A DNA stretch of 64,000 nucleotides from Neolewinella aurantiaca (GTDB taxonomy: Bacteria; Bacteroidota; Bacteroidia; Chitinophagales; Saprospiraceae): contig NZ_VOXD01000032.1 of assembly GCF_008014675.1 (NCBI RefSeq), positions 1 to 64,000 of the forward strand, read 5' to 3'. The notes under the pieces were generated by a model, which saw nothing but the letters and a program-made list of their open reading frames with translations, was not told the origin of the DNA and searched no databases. Shown in pieces: positions 59,144-64,000 of the stretch. The translations under genes and the position numbers were made by a program. How positions within the stretch are numbered: the first letter of the stretch is position 1; the number at the start of each line of letters is the position of its first letter.

Positions 59144-61681
59144 ATGACTATTAATCTCGGCATCGACCTCGGCACCACCAACTCCGCCATCGCTTACGCG
59201 AAGGAGGGGCGCGTTCAGATTTTCTCCAACCCCAAGGATATGGGCCGCCGGACGCTTCCCAGCGTAGTCGGTTTCAGAAAAGAACGGACCATCATAGGCA
59301 CAAAAGCCAGAGAACGGATGGAAAAAGACCCAAAGAACGTCTTTGGGGTTTTCAAGCGGAAAATGGGGACGAGTGAACGCTTTCAGGTGCCGGCCAGCGG
59401 CAGAGAGGAGAGTCCGATTACGTTGTCGAGTTACATTCTAAGGGAACTGCTGACTTTTTTGCCGGCCGACATTTCCACGCGGGCGGCGGTGATCACCATT
59501 CCCGCGAGTTTCGACACCGTTCAGAGCAAGGCTACAGAAGCCGCTGGCATTGCCGCCGGTTTCGAGCAGGTAAGCCTGCTGCAGGAGCCCATCGCGGCAA
59601 GCCTTGCCTTCGCCAACCAGGCAGAAAACGCCGTACCGGAAGACGGTAAATGGCTGGTTTACGACCTCGGCGGCGGTACCTTCGACGTTGCCCTTCTGTC
59701 CATCACCGACGGAGAAATGAAGGTCATCGACCACGTTGGCGACAACTTCCTCGGCGGAACAGACTTCGACCGCATGATCGTCGAAAAAATAATGGTTCCA
59801 AAGCTGGAAGAGGAGTACGAATTCACCAACCTGCTCGATGAGATGAAGAGCGCGAAGGGCAAATACAACGCCCAGTTTTATGTCTTGCGCCAACGGGCCG
59901 AAGAAATCAAGATTCAGCTATCCACTCAGGAGAGTGCAGAAATTCTGATCGATGGCTTCGACGATGAGGACGGCGAGGAGGTAGACCTGGAATTCACCTT
60001 CAGCCGTAATGATTTCAACAGGATTATCAGCCCCTACATCGAGGGGACGATGGACCTGATTGTCGATCTGTTGCAGCGCAACGGATTGACGGCTGAGACG
60101 CTGGAGTTCGTACTACTTGTAGGTGGCTCCACTTTTATTCCGCTGGTTCGGGAACGGTTGGAGGCCCGCATCGGCCGGCCGCTCAACGCCGATATTGACC
60201 CGACCACTTGTGTTGCCGAAGGGGCAGCGGCTTACGCTGCTACCCGTCCGCTGCGGCTGAAAGCGGAGGTTTCTGACAACCCTGCTACCAACGAACCGGC
60301 TGCGGCACCTGCGTCTGCGCCCAAACTGAAAATGGCCTACCCCCGCGCCAGCCGCGAAGAAGAAGAAACCCTTGTTGGTAAATCTGACGGCGACACCGAC
60401 GGCTGGCAGTACCGCATTCTGCGCCAGGACGGCGGTTTTGATTCCGGCCTTCGCCCCCTCAAAGGCCGTTTCTTCGAAGACCTCCCCCTGGTTTCCGGTG
60501 CATTCAACACCTTTACGCTGACCCTGACCAGCCCCGAAGGTAAAAGCCATGAGCACCCCGAGACCATCGGTATCAACGGCGGCTACGCCATCAGCGGCCA
60601 GCCACTGCCCGAAGACATCACCCTCGAGGTCGACGACCCCGAGCGCCCCGGCGGGTCGCGCTGCCTGGCGGTATTCAACAAAAACGCAGTCCTTCCCCTT
60701 CGCCGTACCATTACCCGGGCCCTCAACCGGCCGCTCCGAAAAGGCTACGAAGAAGACCAAATCAGGATCAACGTACTCGAAGGCCCTGCCGGCGCCAGCC
60801 CGGAAGCCAACAAAAAGATCGGCTTTCTAAGCATCACTGGTCGGCAGCTGAGCCGCGACGTCAGCAGCGGCACCGATGTGGAGATCAGCCTGCAAATGAA
60901 CGAAAACCGAGACCTGACCGTAATGGCTTACCTGGCCATGACCGGCCAGGAATTCGAAGAAACTTTCACCCCTACCGAACGCCACACACCACTGGATCTC
61001 CTCCGGCTCGAATACAACAACCTGGCCCGTCGCTGGGAAGATGAGCGTGCCGCAGCCGAACGCAACGAAGAGTACGAGCTGCTGGGCGTGATGAAAAGCC
61101 TGCAGGAAGAATTCGAAGACCTCGGTCGCCGCATCTCTGGCCTCAACGCCGATGATGCAACCGACGAACGCTACCAACTCGAAGACCGCCGCCGCACCAT
61201 CGTCCGGAAAATGGACAGCGCAATGGTGAACCGCGTTTTCCACGAAGCCTTGAAGAAATACGAAGAGGCTAAGCGAAAAACAATTCTGCTCGTAGAAACG
61301 GAAGGGACCAAAGCAGACCAAAAACAACTGACCGACTTGCGCCGACAGGAAACCGACATCCTTGCTGCCGGCATGACGGGGAAACTCGAAAGCCTTACCC
61401 GACAGATGAACGACCTGCACAGCCGTGTCTACGTGTCCTCTCCCGCTAATCTAAAAAATCACTTTAACCAGTTGCTGATGATGCGGGGGGTATACACCGA
61501 TGCCAGGATGGCGGAAACCTTCATCATGGCCGGGCAAACAGCTATCAGCCAAGAAAACTGGCCCGGGTTGCTGAACGTAATTCAGCAGTTACACGGTCTT
61601 TTGCCACGGAGTGTATTCCAAAATCCGGGCAATGATTCTACCGGCGGAGGAATTCCGGATCTGGGGAAAATCGGGTTTTAG
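59144..61681 (+). CDS. Divergent Hsp70 chaperone with an inserted domain
   Basis: The 845-aa protein has a clear ATPase domain at 1-375: INLGIDLGTTNSAIAYAKEG, RRTLPSVVGF, VITIPASFDTVQSKATEAAGIAAGFEQVSLLQEPIAASLAFA, WLVYDLGGGTFDVALLSI, GDNFLGGTDFDR, VLLVGGSTFIPLVRE. An Ala/Pro linker with a dispersed element follows. About 90 residues (DGWQYRILRQDGGFDSGLRPLKGRFF) not found in DnaK come before an SBD-beta-like part (VFNKNAVLPLRRTITRAL; IRINVLEGPAGASPEANKKIGFL; MNENRDLTVMAYLAMTGQEFEETF) and a long coiled C-terminus. It is about 200 residues longer than DnaK. It lies with a GrpE-like and a membrane protein gene, so it probably serves a special substrate. Confidence 0.85.
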   Translation: MTINLGIDLGTTNSAIAYAKEGRVQIFSNPKDMGRRTLPSVVGFRKERTIIGTKARERMEKDPKNVFGVFKRKMGTSERFQVPASGREESPITLSSYILRELLTFLPADISTRAAVITIPASFDTVQSKATEAAGIAAGFEQVSLLQEPIAASLAFANQAENAVPEDGKWLVYDLGGGTFDVALLSITDGEMKVIDHVGDNFLGGTDFDRMIVEKIMVPKLEEEYEFTNLLDEMKSAKGKYNAQFYVLRQRAEEIKIQLSTQESAEILIDGFDDEDGEEVDLEFTFSRNDFNRIISPYIEGTMDLIVDLLQRNGLTAETLEFVLLVGGSTFIPLVRERLEARIGRPLNADIDPTTCVAEGAAAYAATRPLRLKAEVSDNPATNEPAAAPASAPKLKMAYPRASREEEETLVGKSDGDTDGWQYRILRQDGGFDSGLRPLKGRFFEDLPLVSGAFNTFTLTLTSPEGKSHEHPETIGINGGYAISGQPLPEDITLEVDDPERPGGSRCLAVFNKNAVLPLRRTITRALNRPLRKGYEEDQIRINVLEGPAGASPEANKKIGFLSITGRQLSRDVSSGTDVEISLQMNENRDLTVMAYLAMTGQEFEETFTPTERHTPLDLLRLEYNNLARRWEDERAAAERNEEYELLGVMKSLQEEFEDLGRRISGLNADDATDERYQLEDRRRTIVRKMDSAMVNRVFHEALKKYEEAKRKTILLVETEGTKADQKQLTDLRRQETDILAAGMTGKLESLTRQMNDLHSRVYVSSPANLKNHFNQLLMMRGVYTDARMAETFIMAGQTAISQENWPGLLNVIQQLHGLLPRSVFQNPGNDSTGGGIPDLGKIGF
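60304..60322 (-). repeat. Dispersed element, copy 13 (variant) in the hsp70 linker
   Basis: Complement is GGGCGCAGACGCAGGTGCC, one change from the core. It encodes AAPASAP in the linker of the Hsp70-like protein. Confidence 0.6.
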
Positions 61682-61783
61682 GCTAATTAGAATCCACCTT
61701 TAACAAGGCCTCTTCGCCCCCTTTTAGAATCTTTTTAAAATATTAAAAACACGATTCACCACCAAAAATAAGCCACACCTCTA

Positions 61784-61810
61784 TTGAGCATAAGACTCTT
61801 ATTACCTTTG
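61784..61810 (+). promoter_or_regulatory. Promoter of an orphan transcript
   Basis: TTG (61784-61786), a 16-base spacer, then TACCTTTG (61803-61810), a full match to TAnnTTTG. No ORF of plausible size starts downstream before a terminator. Confidence 0.65.
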
Positions 61811-61815
61811 ATCGA

Positions 61816-61896
61816 ATTGCTTTTTAACTGACACTTGAACATATTGTACCAAAACGGTAGTCGATCCTTTACCCTGGTGACTACCGTTTTCTTTTG
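61816..61896 (+). ncRNA. Candidate small RNA (promoter to terminator, ~80 nt)
   Basis: The promoter at 61784-61810 should start a transcript near 61816. A 12-bp hairpin (AAAACGGTAGTC...GACTACCGTTTT, 61851-61890) followed by CTTTTG would end it near 61895. No ATG is present in the predicted RNA. About 35 bases of single-stranded sequence (TTTTTAACTGACACTTGAAC region) precede the hairpin, as in many base-pairing RNAs. Confidence 0.45.
61851..61896 (+). terminator. Terminator of the candidate small RNA
   Basis: Twelve-base-pair stem, 16-base loop, then CTTTTG. Confidence 0.85.
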
Positions 61897-61913
61897 GGGA
61901 TATACGCCAATAG

Positions 61914-61952
61914 AAAAGGGCAGAAACACACACTGTGCTTCTGCCCTTTTTC
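61914..61952 (-). terminator. Terminator after the repetitive exported protein
   Basis: AAAAGGGCAGAA pairs with TTCTGCCCTTTT, a symmetric stem with T-runs on both strands. It lies 48 bases after the stop of the gene at 62000 on the minus strand. The rest of 61682-61999 is taken up by the small-RNA candidate. Confidence 0.9.
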
Positions 61953-61999
61953 AAAGACTTTCGGACCCTGCCTTAAGCGGGGAATCATCAAACGTTCAA

Positions 62000-63172
62000 C
62001 TATTCTCCTCCGCGGCCACGGCTGCTTGTAGAGCGGGTGGCGGTTGAAGTAGAACGGCTACTGGAGCGGCTCGGCGTCGCGGAACGCGACGGAGTTGCAG
62101 AACGACTTGGCGTTACTGAACGGGTAGAGCGGCTCGGAGTGTAGCTCCGGGTGCTGCTGCGGCTTGGGGTCGCAGAGCGGGTAGAACGGCTCGGAGTGTA
62201 AGTCCGGGTGCTGCTACGGCTTGGGGTCGCAGAACGGGTAGAACGGCTCGGAGTGTAAGTCCGCGTGCTGCTGCGGCTTGGGGTCGCAGAGCGGGTAGTC
62301 GGCGTAGAGCGCGATGAACGAGTGGTCGTAGAGCGGGTAGTCTGGCTGCGACCGGTAGAGCGGGTAGTTGTTGGACGAGTACTGCTGCGAGTAGCCGTGC
62401 TGGTTCCCCGGGTTGAACGGGCGTTAGAAGATTGCGGGATGGCACGTGAAGCGCTGGAGCGCTGAATCCGGTTAGCAATCGAAGTGGTTGAGCCACGTGG
62501 AACGGAAGTCCGTGCACGGTTATTTACCGTAACGTTGTTATTGATCGTGTTGTAGCTTACACCACCTCCGTAGGTAGGAGGACAGTAGTAGGCACCTGAG
62601 TTTGCATAACCAAACCCACCGGCACCGTAAGCGTTACCGAAGCGATTGTTCCAGGAGTTGAAGCCAAAACCGTTGTTCCAGGAATTGTAACCGAAACCAC
62701 GGTTGTTCCAGGAGTTGTAGCCGAAACCATTGTTCCATGCGTAGGGATTACCGAAACCAACGTTGATGAAACGAGGTCCGAAAGCAGTACGGATGGGGCG
62801 GTAGTAGCTACCGGTGTTGTAGATCAAAACCGTGGTACCGCCGCCGAAGTAAGCCGGGTTGTAGTAACCAGCGTTGGCGTAGATCGGATCGTAGTAACCG
62901 AAACCAGAGTAAGGACGGCGGAAGCGACGGATGCGGCTACTGTACTGGTAGTTGTAGCTATCGTCATCGTAGTCGTAGCCTTCATCGTCGTACGAGCTGT
63001 AAGCGTCGTCGTCGTAGCCGTCGTAAGAGTTATTGTAGTCATCGGAATAACTCGTGTTATCGAAGTCATCCGGGTTGTAGTACACATCGTCGTACTGAGC
63101 CGAAGCCGGAGCTGCGACGAAGAGCAAAGCCAGTAAGGCAAGAGCTGAAGTAAAGATAGATTGCTTACGCAT
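62000..63172 (-). CDS. Exported low-complexity protein with Tyr/Asp, Asn/Gly/Trp and Ser/Thr/Arg repeats
   Basis: The 390-aa product starts at 63172 with a signal peptide (KQSIFTSALALLALLFVAAPASAQ). It has four zones: an acidic Tyr/Asp-rich part (YDGYDDDAYSSYDDEGYDYDDD), a Tyr/Gly/Phe part, a Trp/Asn/Gly part with WNN units (GYNSWNN, five times), and a basic tail of about 160 residues rich in Ser, Thr, Arg, Pro, made from ~20-residue repeats (about 3.3 copies of a TRSATPSRSSTR-type unit, 62130-62300). The opposite charge of the ends suggests self-association, as in some matrix, adhesive or biomineralisation proteins. Function is unknown. Confidence 0.75.
   Translation of the reverse strand: MRKQSIFTSALALLALLFVAAPASAQYDDVYYNPDDFDNTSYSDDYNNSYDGYDDDAYSSYDDEGYDYDDDSYNYQYSSRIRRFRRPYSGFGYYDPIYANAGYYNPAYFGGGTTVLIYNTGSYYRPIRTAFGPRFINVGFGNPYAWNNGFGYNSWNNRGFGYNSWNNGFGFNSWNNRFGNAYGAGGFGYANSGAYYCPPTYGGGVSYNTINNNVTVNNRARTSVPRGSTTSIANRIQRSSASRAIPQSSNARSTRGTSTATRSSTRPTTTRSTGRSQTTRSTTTRSSRSTPTTRSATPSRSSTRTYTPSRSTRSATPSRSSTRTYTPSRSTRSATPSRSSTRSYTPSRSTRSVTPSRSATPSRSATPSRSSSRSTSTATRSTSSRGRGGE
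62130..62310. repeat. ~60-bp coding repeats, about three copies
   Basis: Near-identical 60-bp units encode the Ser/Thr/Arg/Pro tail of the exported protein; they differ by single bases. Confidence 0.8.
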
Positions 63173-63343
63173 AATATTGTTAGTTTGATGTAATCCGTGA
63201 GTCTGCCACTTATTACAATGTCGAAAGTAGTACTTTTGTGCCTTCCGTTTGGTTAAGGTAGGCTTAAAGCCGGGAAAAGAAGCGTTAAATCGCTTCCTGG
63301 CGACTGAAAAAGCAACTTTTCCGATCACCAGGCGGCTTTATTT

Positions 63344-63364
63344 GGCGCGAACGCAAGTTCGAAG
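63344..63364 (+). repeat. Degenerate relative of the dispersed element
   Basis: GGCGCGAACGCAAGTTCGAA keeps GGCGC-NNN-CGCA and diverges after that. It lies in the gap upstream of proS. Confidence 0.3.
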
Positions 63365-63420
63365 TTAAGACGTATGAAGCAGTGTTTGGTAACCTGCACT
63401 GCTCTTCACACTCTAAACCC

Positions 63421-63438
63421 TGCACCTGCGACAGCGCC
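63421..63438 (-). repeat. Dispersed GGCGC-NNN-CGCAGGTGCA element, copy 14
   Basis: Complement is GGCGCTGTCGCAGGTGCA. It lies 37 bases upstream of the proS ATG. The gap 63173-63474 has no gene. Confidence 0.8.
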
Positions 63439-63453
63439 TACATAAAACGTTGA

Positions 63454-64000
<547 letters not shown>

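Overview
The window looks like chromosome of a Bacteroidota bacterium, most likely of the Saprospiraceae/Lewinella type. The signs are: -7 promoter elements of the form TAnnTTTG placed almost directly before start codons; very little Shine-Dalgarno sequence; a batABCD aerotolerance operon; ExbB-ExbD genes; a nitrite/sulfite reductase fused to a HEPN-like tail; RNase H1 with a viroplasmin-like domain; and an archaeal/eukaryal-type ProRS. The bulk is moderately GC-rich. The first ~3.2 kb is clearly AT-rich, as expected for an acquired island.

Layout. 1-4.0 kb: end of an unknown gene, then a type II restriction-modification island (cytosine-C5 methyltransferase, a 408-aa PD-(D/E)XK-like protein, a second small PD-(D/E)XK-like protein) and a 5'-truncated ISAs1-type transposase. 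4.1-6.0 kb: NTF2-like secreted protein and an M20 peptidase. 6.07-7.7 kb: a non-coding repeat block, three ~111-bp hairpin units then almost five ~240-bp units. 8-14.4 kb: YbaB, a CPA1 antiporter with a TrkA-N domain, a secreted protein ending in a 73-bp tandem repeat, an FAD oxidoreductase, MscL, a DUF6427-like membrane protein. 14.6-21.4 kb: the Bat operon on the minus strand with a good promoter. 21.7-24.4 kb: YdeI-like protein, lytic transglycosylase, frameshifted Uma2 gene. 24.4-30.2 kb: assimilatory sulfate-reduction and siroheme operon. 30.7-43 kb: several hypotheticals, an SSS symporter, a bestrophin, a duplicated RlpA-SPOR protein, enoyl-CoA hydratase, a small cold-shock-like protein, the ExbB/ExbD cluster, tRNA-Ser(GGA). 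43-56.3 kb: TatD, RNase H, glycosyltransferase, a DUF1080-MFS pair, EamA, a glycine-zipper protein, a duplicated cupredoxin-like protein, RNase R, a geranylgeranyl-reductase-like enzyme, an O-methyltransferase. 56.6-61.7 kb: a three-gene Hsp70 module. The window ends with a repetitive exported protein and the start of proS.

Three things stand out. (1) A dispersed ~18-bp element, GGCGC-NNN-CGCAGGTGCA, is present in at least 14 copies on both strands. It lies in intergenic gaps and also inside signal-peptide, linker and tail codons. (2) A membrane-anchored protein, a GrpE-like protein and a divergent Hsp70 lie together and may form a dedicated chaperone machine. (3) A promoter-terminator pair with no ORF at 61.8 kb suggests a small RNA. 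Other points are octamer repeats just before several start codons, a one-base frameshift in a Uma2 gene, and two PD-(D/E)XK-like proteins next to one methyltransferase.
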